64,000 nucleotides of DNA. Origin: Shewanella litorisediminis (lineage in GTDB: Bacteria > Pseudomonadota > Gammaproteobacteria > Enterobacterales > Shewanellaceae). Shown in pieces: positions 47,358 to 55,448 of the stretch. The notes under the pieces were generated by a model that saw only the letters and a program-made list of their open reading frames with translations, was not told the DNA's origin and ran no database searches. The DNA is taken from NCBI RefSeq assembly GCF_016834455.1, contig NZ_CP069213.1:2480501-2544500 (forward strand), in the 5' to 3' direction. The position numbers and the translations under genes are program-made. How positions within the stretch are numbered: position 1 is the stretch's first letter; each line of letters starts with the position of its first letter.

Positions 47358-49121
47358 ATGCCCGAGTTTTTTGCCATCGATATGGCCTTGCCATCTTCAC
47401 TGCCCCTGCCAGAAGGCCCCTGTGTTGTGCTGTTTGAAGCCCTTCCAGAGCCGCTGCTTTGGCAATGGCTGCTCGCTGCGGTGCGAACAAGCCAGCCAAA
47501 TACTGGCAACCAAAGCAACGCCTCGAAGACCAGCATACAGCATACGGCTAAAAAGCCATTACAGATCATCATACTGCTAAAGAATGAGCCAGAGCTTCAG
47601 GCACTGGCCCATGATCCTGCTCACCCCCTGGCCACCTTTGCCATGGCCGCAAGCCATATTAAGGGCGGACAAAGGTTTCATATTGATGACAACACCTGGC
47701 TCGACTTTTACCTTTGCCAGCAAGACGTATCTGCCGCGCTCGCAGCGCTGCCATCAGCAAGCGTCGATGTGCTTATTAATCCCCAAGGGCCATTTGAACG
47801 TGCCGCTTTGCGACTTGTGCACCAGCACAGCATCCTGATTGGCGATACTGAGCCTTCCTTTTCGACAGCACCTTCAGCCAAAGCGCCTTTCAAGCCAAGA
47901 GACATCAGCATCCTCGGTGCCGGCGTGGCAGGGGCAAGCCTTGCGCTGTCGCTGCTTCGCCGCGGCCACAGGGTAACTCTCTACTGCGCCGACAGCGCCC
48001 CCGGCATGGGCGCCTCCGGTAATCGCCAGGGCGCCATTTATCCGCTTCTGACCCCGGAAGACGATCACCTGACCCGGCTGTTTGTGCCGGCATTTTTGTA
48101 TGCCAAACGCTTTGTCGAGTCCCTCGCCCACCATCCCCTGCCCTTTGATTTTTGCGGCGTGCTGCAAACCGGTCATGATGAGCGCGCCGCCGAGCGCATC
48201 GAAAAACTTTTGGGTAAAACCTGGCCCCAAGAAGTGGCCGTCAGGGTCGATGCCGCTCGGGCAAATCACATCGCCGGACTGGCCATCGACAAGGGCGGCA
48301 TTTACTACCCCCACGGCGGCTGGGTGTCACCGGCCAAACTCTGTGAAGCTGCGATTGCTGAAGCAAAGAAACTGGGGCTCGAGTGCCATTTCGATGTGAA
48401 CATCACCGCGATTGAGCGCACTGACGAGCGCTGGCGCCTTCACACACAGGCAGGCGACATTGATGCCCGGGAACTGGTGCTGGCCACCGGCCACAGGGTA
48501 ACGGAACTTACACAAACCCAGGCGCTGCAGCTCGCGCCCTTTCGCGGTCAGGTGAGCCATGTGCCGACCCAGGGCAAGCTTGGCGAGCTTAAAACCGTGC
48601 TTTGCGCCCATGGTTATTTCACGCCCGGCGACGAGAGCAGTGGCAGCCACTGCATGGGCGCAAGTTATGTGCGCGGCGATACTTCTGCCGAGTATCGCGA
48701 GCAGGAGCAGCAGGAAAACCTGCACAAGATGCAGGAAAGCTATCCCGGCAAAGACTGGGTGAATGATTTGGATATCAGCGGCCAAAGCGCCCGAGCGGGC
48801 GTTCGCATGGTGAGCCGCGATCACCTGCCTATGGCGGGCGCCGCGCCGGATGTGGCCGAAATTCAGCGCCAGTATCTGGCGGTCGGCCACGGGCCCAAGG
48901 GGGCCCGGTACTGGCAAAGCCACGACGCACCTGTGCATCCCGGTCTCTACATCTTCTCAGGCCTTGGCTCCCGGGGCTTATCCAGCGGCCCATTGATTGC
49001 CGAGTGCCTGGCTGACAGCCTCTCAGGTACAGTGCCTGTACTCGACAGCAGTGTGATGGAAGCCTTAAACCCCAATCGCATGTGGCTTAGAAAGCTCAAA
49101 AAGGGCAAGGCGCTGGACTGA
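47358..49121 (+). CDS. mnmC: MnmC-type FAD-dependent tRNA cmnm5s2U oxidoreductase
   Basis: 587 residues. From about residue 184 the protein is a D-amino-acid-oxidase-type FAD enzyme (ILGAGVAGASLALSLLRRGH, GNRQGAIYPLLTPEDD, YYPHGGWVSP, FRGQVSHVP, the FSGLGSRGLSSGPL block), as in the C-terminal MnmC(o) half, which converts cmnm5s2U34 to nm5s2U34. The first ~180 residues replace the usual MnmC(m) methyltransferase domain, but the SAM-binding GFGTGLNF motif and the DVYFS...E(T/Y)RYVF opening are not visible. That domain therefore looks degenerate or lost. Bifunctional activity is not supported. A terminator follows. Confidence 0.85.
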   Translation: MPEFFAIDMALPSSLPLPEGPCVVLFEALPEPLLWQWLLAAVRTSQPNTGNQSNASKTSIQHTAKKPLQIIILLKNEPELQALAHDPAHPLATFAMAASHIKGGQRFHIDDNTWLDFYLCQQDVSAALAALPSASVDVLINPQGPFERAALRLVHQHSILIGDTEPSFSTAPSAKAPFKPRDISILGAGVAGASLALSLLRRGHRVTLYCADSAPGMGASGNRQGAIYPLLTPEDDHLTRLFVPAFLYAKRFVESLAHHPLPFDFCGVLQTGHDERAAERIEKLLGKTWPQEVAVRVDAARANHIAGLAIDKGGIYYPHGGWVSPAKLCEAAIAEAKKLGLECHFDVNITAIERTDERWRLHTQAGDIDARELVLATGHRVTELTQTQALQLAPFRGQVSHVPTQGKLGELKTVLCAHGYFTPGDESSGSHCMGASYVRGDTSAEYREQEQQENLHKMQESYPGKDWVNDLDISGQSARAGVRMVSRDHLPMAGAAPDVAEIQRQYLAVGHGPKGARYWQSHDAPVHPGLYIFSGLGSRGLSSGPLIAECLADSLSGTVPVLDSSVMEALNPNRMWLRKLKKGKALD

Positions 49122-49184
49122 TCTTAAGTGAGGTGAAGAGAAATGCGGTAATGGGGGCTGAGAAACCGTTACTTTAGAAAAGCA

Positions 49185-49211
49185 AAAAGGCAGGGTTAAC
49201 CTGCCTTTTTC
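49185..49211 (+). terminator. Terminator of mnmC
   Basis: AAAAAGGCAGG and CCTGCCTTTTT form a stem with a short GTTAA-type loop, about 65 bases after the stop. Confidence 0.85.
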
Positions 49212-49254
49212 GTACTCGATGCCTTGCGACTTCGTATTCGATGCCTTGCGACTT
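49211..49254. repeat. Tandem 22-bp duplication
   Basis: Two adjacent 22-base copies, at 49211-49232 and 49233-49254, differ at one position (CGTACTCGATG versus CGTATTCGATG). They lie between the mnmC terminator and the yfcL stop codon and look like a recent slippage duplication. Confidence 0.75.
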
Positions 49255-49260
49255 TAGGAG

Positions 49261-49524
49261 TTAAAACTGGCCGCGCAGCTGAGCCCAGGCAGCTTCCACC
49301 AGCGCATAGTCGGCGTCGGACAGCTCCTCACGGGCAGTCTCGAGGCACTTTTCCATCTTGCTGTCCAGAAGCGCATTATCGATGCAGCCTTCGGTTTCAA
49401 GTTCGGCCAATGCCACAGCAAAATGCCCCTGCAGATAGCCGCTGGCGAACAGGGCGTCATCGTCGCCACTCGCTACAATGCCCTCAATCCAGTTATCCAG
49501 GGCGGTGTCGTATTTCTCAAACAT
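49261..49524 (-). CDS. yfcL: YfcL family protein
   Basis: 87 residues. It keeps the YfcL pattern: an acidic N-terminus (FEKYDTALDNWIEGIVASGDDD), LFASGYLQGHFAVA and a C-terminal helix ending QLRGQF. Function is unknown. It has GGAG six bases before the ATG and sits four bases after the stop of the NAD kinase-like gene, so it is the last gene of that unit. Confidence 0.88.
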   Translation of the reverse strand: MFEKYDTALDNWIEGIVASGDDDALFASGYLQGHFAVALAELETEGCIDNALLDSKMEKCLETAREELSDADYALVEAAWAQLRGQF

Positions 49525-49527
49525 CTG

Positions 49528-50652
49528 TTACTCCGTCGGATTTGCGACCTGATACATCACATAGTCGCGGTAGCCTGTCACTACCCGATAATAGCCAGTC
49601 AAGGCCTGGTCCAGCTCTGGGTCGCCACTATCCACGATAAGCGGCCGCCCTTCAAGGGCTTTAAGCTTGGTTTTGGTGGCAACAATCAAAATATTTTCTT
49701 TGCCTACCCGGCGAATAAGCGCCGGCGACAGCTGCTGATTACCACGGCCAAGGATATGCCCCTGGCCACCAATCAGGGTGATAACCAGTTTAAGTCGCTG
49801 ATTTTCAGTCTGCTGCAGCAGTTGCTGGGCCGTCAGATCCGAGGCGACAAGCGCACGGTCCTGTACCAAATCCACCCCAAGCAGGGTGTTATCGAGACCA
49901 AGCTCCTCCATCACGGCCGCCACTGTACTGCCGGACCCCATGATGTAAAGGCTGTCGTCCATCTCTGAAACGATTTCGGCGGCGATATCGGCAAGCACCA
50001 GCTCATCGACTTCCTTGCCGCCCATCTTCACCGCCTGCACATAGCGGGGCTCGGCCGGTACCAACATTTCGCCGAAACGGCGGGCCCGCACCCTGCCCTG
50101 ACGAAAGGCCTCTTCGTCGATGTCCATTACATCGGCGTTCATCAGTGACACCAGCTCGCCCTGCATCAGCATCTTGAGCACCAGACCCGATGCTTTGGGG
50201 GTAATACCGTAGACCCCTGAATGGATTTTCACCCCGGCTGGCACTCCGAGCACCACCTGCTGCTCATCGACTTCGGCAAACACATCCCGGGCGGTGCCGT
50301 CACCACCGGCAAAGAGCAGTAAATCCAGCGTCTCGCCGGCAAGCGCCTTCACCGCCTCACGGGTATCCTCGGCGGTAGTCTGTGCACCCTTGGGGATATA
50401 ATGCACCTGCACTTCAAAGCCGAGCTCGCGGCAAAGGTCTTCACCCATGGAGCCTGCGGCGGTGTGGACGATAAAACGCGCTTTATAGGGCAATACCTGC
50501 TCAAGAGCAGCGCGCATCCGCAAATGTGCCTTGGGCTCAGCCCCCCGGGCCAGCGCTTCTTCGGCCACGCCGTCACTGCCTTTAAGGGCAACGCTGCCGC
50601 CAAGGCCCGCAAGCGGGTTAATAATCAGGCCCAATCTGAACTTATTGGCCAT
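49528..50652 (-). CDS. ATP-NAD kinase family protein
   Basis: 374 residues. The GGDGT motif of the NAD/diacylglycerol kinase superfamily is in LLLFAGGDGTARDVF. LGVPAGVKIHSGVYG and the late IGGQGHILGRGNQQLSP are typical of the AcoX-like/YegS-related NAD kinase group. It may phosphorylate NAD or another nucleotide, but the substrate of this branch is unproven. The first residues (LGLIINPLAGLGG) form the usual nucleotide loop. It is followed by yfcL and preceded by the MFS gene, all on the minus strand. Confidence 0.86.
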   Translation of the reverse strand: MANKFRLGLIINPLAGLGGSVALKGSDGVAEEALARGAEPKAHLRMRAALEQVLPYKARFIVHTAAGSMGEDLCRELGFEVQVHYIPKGAQTTAEDTREAVKALAGETLDLLLFAGGDGTARDVFAEVDEQQVVLGVPAGVKIHSGVYGITPKASGLVLKMLMQGELVSLMNADVMDIDEEAFRQGRVRARRFGEMLVPAEPRYVQAVKMGGKEVDELVLADIAAEIVSEMDDSLYIMGSGSTVAAVMEELGLDNTLLGVDLVQDRALVASDLTAQQLLQQTENQRLKLVITLIGGQGHILGRGNQQLSPALIRRVGKENILIVATKTKLKALEGRPLIVDSGDPELDQALTGYYRVVTGYRDYVMYQVANPTE

Positions 50653-50755
50653 GGTTTTCCTCTTTCTTAGGGTACTTCTTGTTCTGATGTCGCTTTTGTT
50701 CTGACGTCAATTTTATTCTGATTTCGTTTGTATTCTGTTCTGGCTTTGCTTGCCG

Positions 50756-51925
50756 TTAAACCGCCGCAGCTTCTACTCTGCGCCCCGGCAGCGGCAGTAC
50801 CAGCAGCGCCGCCACAAAGGCAAAGCCTGCAGCCAGCACCCAGCACAGGCTTGGGTTGTGGCTATAGACCAAACCACAAACCCAGGTGCCAAGCGCGCCG
50901 CCCACACCAAAACTGAGGCTGGCATAGAGTGCCTGACCCGTGCTGCGACGGCTCACATCAAACTGCTGGTGAATAAACTGAATGGAGGCCGCATGCACCA
51001 GGCCGAAAGTAAAGGCATGCAAAAGCTGGCTCAGGGATAGCCAGAACAGGCTCTCCACGCCCCATGCCATCATCAACCATCGAAATGCCGTGAATAAAAT
51101 ACTGATAAAGAGCAGCGGCTTGATGCCGTATTTACCCAAAAGCCTTGGCGCCAGCATGAACATAATGATTTCGGCAATCACCCCAAGGGCGACAAAGAGC
51201 CCCGCAGTCGCCTCGCTGTAGCCAGCATCTTTCAGATACAGCACAAAAAAGCCGTAGAAGGGCCCAGCGCTCATTTGCAGCAAAATGGCCGACAGTAAAA
51301 ACCAGCCAATAGGTCCGGCATACTTGATAGTCACTTTGGGCGCATCACGGTTTACTTTCACCCTATTGGCAGGCAGTGGCAGACAAGCCGCCAGCATACC
51401 GGCAAAGAGGCCCATACCGATGTAAGGCAGCACTTCCGGGCCCCATTGACCGATGGCAAACCCTGTCGCTACCACCAGCACAATGTAACCCAGGCTGCCA
51501 AAGCTTCTGATAATGCCGTAACGCTGGGGTTTATCACCAAGGGTCTCGAGGGTTATTACCTCAAGCTGCGCCAAAATCGCGTTCCAAAAGAAGGTGTATA
51601 CGGTAAGGCTGACCACCATGTACCAGAAGGCGCCCGGGTGGAAAAAGCTTAAGTAAGTGAGCGCACCCGCGCCGGCGCCGATTTTAATCAGCTCGCTGCG
51701 CATACCGGTTTTGTCGGCGACCATGGCCCACAGGTTGGGCGCTATGATGCGGGTGGCCATTAATATGGCAAGCAGGGAACCGATTTCGGTGGCGTTAAAG
51801 CCGCGGGATTCGAAGAAGACGCCAAGGTAAGGCACCATGACGCCGAGTATCGCAAAGAAGAAGAAATAACAGGCGCCGAGCCAGCGTAGCTGAACCTCGG
51901 CGCTCATGGGTGCTGTCTTGAACAC
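50756..51925 (-). CDS. MFS transporter of the PPP/HcaT-like group
   Basis: 389 residues with about twelve membrane segments. The opening RWLGACYFFFFAILGVMVPYLGVFFESRGF and ATEIGSLLAILMATRIIAPNLWA resemble the HcaT/phenylpropionate permease group of major facilitator proteins. Substrate is not predictable. The GTG at 51925 is chosen because AAGGA lies five bases upstream; it adds VFKTAP before the alternative ATG at 51907. The start overlaps no other gene; aroC ends 9 bases before it, so the two are probably co-transcribed. Confidence 0.85.
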   Translation of the reverse strand: MFKTAPMSAEVQLRWLGACYFFFFAILGVMVPYLGVFFESRGFNATEIGSLLAILMATRIIAPNLWAMVADKTGMRSELIKIGAGAGALTYLSFFHPGAFWYMVVSLTVYTFFWNAILAQLEVITLETLGDKPQRYGIIRSFGSLGYIVLVVATGFAIGQWGPEVLPYIGMGLFAGMLAACLPLPANRVKVNRDAPKVTIKYAGPIGWFLLSAILLQMSAGPFYGFFVLYLKDAGYSEATAGLFVALGVIAEIIMFMLAPRLLGKYGIKPLLFISILFTAFRWLMMAWGVESLFWLSLSQLLHAFTFGLVHAASIQFIHQQFDVSRRSTGQALYASLSFGVGGALGTWVCGLVYSHNPSLCWVLAAGFAFVAALLVLPLPGRRVEAAAV

Positions 51926-51933
51926 GGTTTTCC

Positions 51934-53031
51934 TTAAGAGCGCATCCCCAGCACAGGGGTTTGGCTGTGCACATTCTGGTTTTGAGCACGGTGTCTGAGC
52001 AGATGATCCATCAATACAATCGCCAGCATCGCCTCGGCAATGGGCACGGCGCGAATGCCCACGCAAGGGTCGTGGCGGCCCTTGGTGATCACCTCAGCGG
52101 TATTGCCCTGCACTGTCATGCTCTCGCCGGGAATGCTGATACTGGACGTTGGCTTAAGCGCCATATGGGCCACAATCGGCTGGCCTGATGAAATGCCGCC
52201 AAGCACGCCGCCGGCATGGTTACTGGCAAAGCCTTCCGGTGACATCAGATCCCGATGCTCGGAGCCCTTTTGGGTTACGACTGCGAAACCATCACCGATT
52301 TCCACGCCCTTAACGGCATTGATGCCCATCAGCGCGTGGGCAATATCGGCGTCGAGGCGGTCAAACACAGGCTCGCCCAGGCCCACAGGCACATTGGTGG
52401 CAATCACGCTGACCTTGGCGCCAATGGAATCGCCGGATTTTTTAAGCTCGCGCATATACTCATCCAGTGCCTCAAGCTTGCTGGCATCGGGGAAGAAAAA
52501 CGCGTTTTGCTCAATCTGCTCGCGGTCGATTTGCTCGGCCTCAATGGGGCCAAGTTGGGACAGGAAGCCGTAGATCTCAATGCCATGAACAGCCTTGAGG
52601 TACTTTTTGGCGACGGCGCCTGCGGCAACCCGCATGGCGGTTTCACGGGCAGAGGAACGGCCGCCACCGCGGTAATCCCGCAGGCCGTATTTCTGCTGAT
52701 AGGTGTAATCGGCGTGGCCCGGACGGAACAAATCTTTGATATTGCTGTAGTCCTGGCTGCGCTGGTCGGTGTTTTCGATAATCAGACCAATGGAGGTACC
52801 TGTGGTCTTGCCTTCAAAGACACCCGACAGGATACGCACTTCGTCCGGCTCGCGGCGCGCTGTGGTATAGCGGGACGTACCCGGACGGCGACGGTCAAGA
52901 TCATGCTGCATATCAGCTTCGGTAAGCTCGAGGCCCGGAGGGCAACCATCGATAATGCAACCGAGTGCAACCCCGTGGCTTTCGCCAAAGGTAGTAACCA
53001 CGAAATTCTGACCTATGCTGTTCCCCGACAT
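51934..53031 (-). CDS. aroC: Chorismate synthase
   Basis: 365 residues. Signature blocks are [18 protein letters not shown] near residue 16, [18 protein letters not shown] with the phosphate-binding Arg, [19 protein letters not shown] (FMN site), and the KPTSSI and RHDPC blocks near the end. It makes chorismate, which TrpE in the same window uses. prmB lies 73 bases upstream with a GC-rich hairpin in the gap. The MFS gene follows. Confidence 0.96.
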   Translation of the reverse strand: MSGNSIGQNFVVTTFGESHGVALGCIIDGCPPGLELTEADMQHDLDRRRPGTSRYTTARREPDEVRILSGVFEGKTTGTSIGLIIENTDQRSQDYSNIKDLFRPGHADYTYQQKYGLRDYRGGGRSSARETAMRVAAGAVAKKYLKAVHGIEIYGFLSQLGPIEAEQIDREQIEQNAFFFPDASKLEALDEYMRELKKSGDSIGAKVSVIATNVPVGLGEPVFDRLDADIAHALMGINAVKGVEIGDGFAVVTQKGSEHRDLMSPEGFASNHAGGVLGGISSGQPIVAHMALKPTSSISIPGESMTVQGNTAEVITKGRHDPCVGIRAVPIAEAMLAIVLMDHLLRHRAQNQNVHSQTPVLGMRS

Positions 53032-53078
53032 CCGCGCGCGTATCCTCTTGTCTGTTTAATGTGTAACCTCAGCGGCTT

Positions 53079-53097
53079 GCCCCGGCGCTTCCGGGGC
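53079..53097. other. GC-rich hairpin between prmB and aroC
   Basis: GCCCCGG and CCGGGGC form a perfect 7-bp stem with a five-base loop. There is no T-run, so it is more likely an mRNA processing or stability element than a terminator. Confidence 0.5.
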
Positions 53098-53104
53098 TGC
53101 CCCA

Positions 53105-54049
53105 TTATTCCCTATCTTTGTAGATGGCGAACAGTGATTCATTTTCAACTAGCTGGTCGCGGGTGAGTACGAATACCCCATCGCCACCACGCTCGAAGCT
53201 CACCCAGGTAAAGGGCACTTCGGGGAACTGCTCCATCAGGTGTACCATGGAGTTGCCCACCTCCACCACCAGGATGCCAGACGGCGTCAGATAGTCGGCA
53301 GCGTTGGCCAGAATGCGCTTGGTGATGTCCAGGCCATCACGACCGGAGGCCAGACCAATAGCAGGCTCATGGTGGTACTCGTCCGGCATATCGCCGATGT
53401 CTTCTTCATCCACATAGGGCGGGTTGGACACAATCAAATCGTACTGCGGCCCCTTGGGAATAGCCGAGAAGAGATCGGATTGCATTGGGAACACCCGTTC
53501 TACCAGACCATGGGACTCCACGTTAATCTGGGCGACATCCAGCGCATCTTCACTGATGTCCAGCGCGTCCACTTCGGCTTCTTCAAAGGTGTGGGCACAG
53601 GCGATGGCGATACAGCCGCTGCCGGTGCACAAATCCAGTACACGGTTCACATGCTTGTTGTAGAGCCATGGACCAAAGCGGTCTTCTATCATTTCTGCAA
53701 TGGGAGAGCGCGGAACCAGCACCCTTTCATCCACGTAAAATTCAAGACCGGCAAAGAAAGCGCGGTTGGTCAGATATGGCACCGGCAGGCGTTCACGCAC
53801 CCGGCGGATAATGAGCTCAACAATTTTGTGTTTTTCACTGCTGGTGAGGTTGGCATTGATAACTTCACGGCCCAGGTCGTCTGGCAGGTGCAAGGCATGG
53901 AATACCAGCGCGACTGCCTCGTCCCAGGCGTTGTCGGTACCATGGCCGTAATACACCTTGGCGTCGTTAAAACGGCTTACAGCCCAACGCAGCATATCGC
54001 CAATGGTGCGAAGCTCGGTAACGGCTTCATCAACAAATATCTTATCCAA
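53105..54049 (-). CDS. prmB: Ribosomal protein L3 glutamine methyltransferase
   Basis: 314 residues. The SAM-binding [16 protein letters not shown] and catalytic [14 protein letters not shown] are present, with the extended family features [28 protein letters not shown]. It methylates a glutamine of ribosomal protein L3. The sequence fits PrmB rather than PrmC by length and position upstream of aroC. The start is TTG at 54049 with GGGAG six bases upstream; no ATG is available nearby. It is divergent from smrB. Confidence 0.93.
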   Translation of the reverse strand: MDKIFVDEAVTELRTIGDMLRWAVSRFNDAKVYYGHGTDNAWDEAVALVFHALHLPDDLGREVINANLTSSEKHKIVELIIRRVRERLPVPYLTNRAFFAGLEFYVDERVLVPRSPIAEMIEDRFGPWLYNKHVNRVLDLCTGSGCIAIACAHTFEEAEVDALDISEDALDVAQINVESHGLVERVFPMQSDLFSAIPKGPQYDLIVSNPPYVDEEDIGDMPDEYHHEPAIGLASGRDGLDITKRILANAADYLTPSGILVVEVGNSMVHLMEQFPEVPFTWVSFERGGDGVFVLTRDQLVENESLFAIYKDRE

Positions 54050-54128
54050 AACAAGCTCCCGCTCTGAGGTTTGCGGGCATTGTAACTGAACTCTGTTCTC
54101 TTGGCACAGGATTCAATAAAATAGCCCC

Positions 54129-54659
54129 ATGACTAAGATTATCTCCCATGAAGGCCTGGAAGATTTTCAGGCGCTGGTCGATGGCATTCGCCCTCTGACC
54201 CAGGATAAACAACATTTTGGCACGCCGCTGAAAACCAAGGCCGAGCTCACTGAGCAGGCGCCACAGCTCGCGGCCAATCATTATTTTTCCGATACCTTTC
54301 AGCCGTTGCTGCCGGTAGATGGCCCCATGCGCTGGCGAGCCGACCATGCGGATAATCTGGTGCTCAAGCGCCTGCGCCGCGGTGACTATGTGCCGGATCT
54401 GATTTTGGATGTGCATGGCATGCGTCAGACCGAAGCCAAACTGGAACTCGCTGCCCTGATTGAAGCGGCCATACGCGAGCAGTGCCAGTGTGTCAGTGTG
54501 ATGCACGGCTATGGCACTGGGGTGCTGAAACAACAGATCCCCCTGTGGCTTGTCCAGCATCCCAAGGTGCTGGGCTTTCATCAGGCGCCCAAAGAATGGG
54601 GCGGCGACGCCGCTCTGCTGGTGCTGATTGACTTGGGCGACCAACCCCATCGGCGGTAA
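54129..54659 (+). CDS. smrB: Endonuclease SmrB (ribosome rescue)
   Basis: 176 residues. The C-terminal Smr domain is clear: LDVHGMRQTEAKLELAALI, MHGYGTGVLKQQIPLWL and the last FHQAPKEWGGDAALLVLI. SmrB cleaves mRNA between collided ribosomes. The N-terminal extension with a conserved DGIRPLTQDK is typical of the family. It is divergent from prmB and convergent to sixA, with a strong terminator between. Confidence 0.92.
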   Translation: MTKIISHEGLEDFQALVDGIRPLTQDKQHFGTPLKTKAELTEQAPQLAANHYFSDTFQPLLPVDGPMRWRADHADNLVLKRLRRGDYVPDLILDVHGMRQTEAKLELAALIEAAIREQCQCVSVMHGYGTGVLKQQIPLWLVQHPKVLGFHQAPKEWGGDAALLVLIDLGDQPHRR

Positions 54660-54724
54660 CGGACACGTTTTGCTGAAACGCTTTGCTGAAAGTATGTAGC
54701 CCAATCGAAGGATTGCCTTGCCCA

Positions 54725-54761
54725 AAACAAACAAGCAGCCAAATGGGCTGCTTGTTTGTTT
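54725..54761. terminator. Bidirectional terminator with a 16-bp perfect stem
   Basis: The arms at 54725-54740 and 54746-54761 are perfect complements over 16 bases, with a five-base loop (AAATG). A-rich and T-rich ends on each side make it suitable for both the smrB and sixA transcripts. Confidence 0.85.
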
Positions 54762-54812
54762 CTCGGTAAAATCTGGCCGTCAGAGCTCGCCGTCTGAGAT
54801 TGAGGCGCTATT

Positions 54813-55283
54813 TCAGCTGATGGTGTGGGGATTGTGCATCCACACCTGATGGCATTGTTCGGCGTGTTTATCCAACAGGCAAACGCCTGATGTGGCAAAC
54901 AGCGGCGGCTCTGTACCGGCCACCAACTCGCTCACCAGATACCCCAGCAAAGGCATGTGGGAAATCACCAGCACCTTATCCGCCTTGTATTGCTCGGCAT
55001 AGGCAAGGATGAGGCTCGCCGCCGTGGCCGGATCGGCTGATGGCACCAAATCATCCGCTGTGACCCACTTGCGCGGCTCGGGGAAATGGGTCGCCACTTC
55101 CTGCCAGGTCTGCTGTGCTCTCAAATAAGGGCTGACCAACACCAAATCAAAATCGGTAACAAGACGATTTAAAAAGTTACTCATGAGCCGGGTATGATAA
55201 CGTCCGGTATCGGTAAGGGTACGGTCTCTGTCGGATTGGGCCTGATAACCCGCCTCACCGTGCCTCATCAAAAATAGCTGCAT
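54813..55283 (-). CDS. sixA: Phosphohistidine phosphatase SixA
   Basis: 156 residues. The histidine-phosphatase signature (F)LMRHGEAG, with His8, DRTLTDTGR and ISHMPLLG are present. SixA removes phosphate from His of histidine phosphocarrier/phosphotransfer proteins such as PtsO and ArcB. The ATG at 55283 is preferred because it begins the family's MQ(L/I)F(L/I)MRHG start; the frame is open 21 codons further upstream. Its neighbour in E. coli is fadJ, which here appears after an M16 protease gene, a sensor gene and the small peptide genes. Confidence 0.92.
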   Translation of the reverse strand: MQLFLMRHGEAGYQAQSDRDRTLTDTGRYHTRLMSNFLNRLVTDFDLVLVSPYLRAQQTWQEVATHFPEPRKWVTADDLVPSADPATAASLILAYAEQYKADKVLVISHMPLLGYLVSELVAGTEPPLFATSGVCLLDKHAEQCHQVWMHNPHTIS

Positions 55284-55448
55284 ACTTCTTTTGCCGCCTC
55301 TATTGTTATTTCGCGCCAATTGTAGCCCGAATTGATACTGGGACAAACTGAAAAAGCGTTAATCTTTAGTCGACAGTCCCACGGATTGTTTGCCAAAAAC
55401 CTGTCTGCCTATCAATATATAACGAACCCTTGCCGACGGAGACTTGCC

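Noticed and set aside
51908..52066. Longer N-terminus of the MFS transporter reaching into aroC
   Set aside because: Most of it lies within aroC coding sequence and is Cys/Pro/Gly-rich without similarity; GTG at 51925 has a proper ribosome-binding site.
52255..53166. 303-codon plus-strand frame opposite aroC
   Set aside because: Chorismate synthase signatures on the minus strand explain the region.
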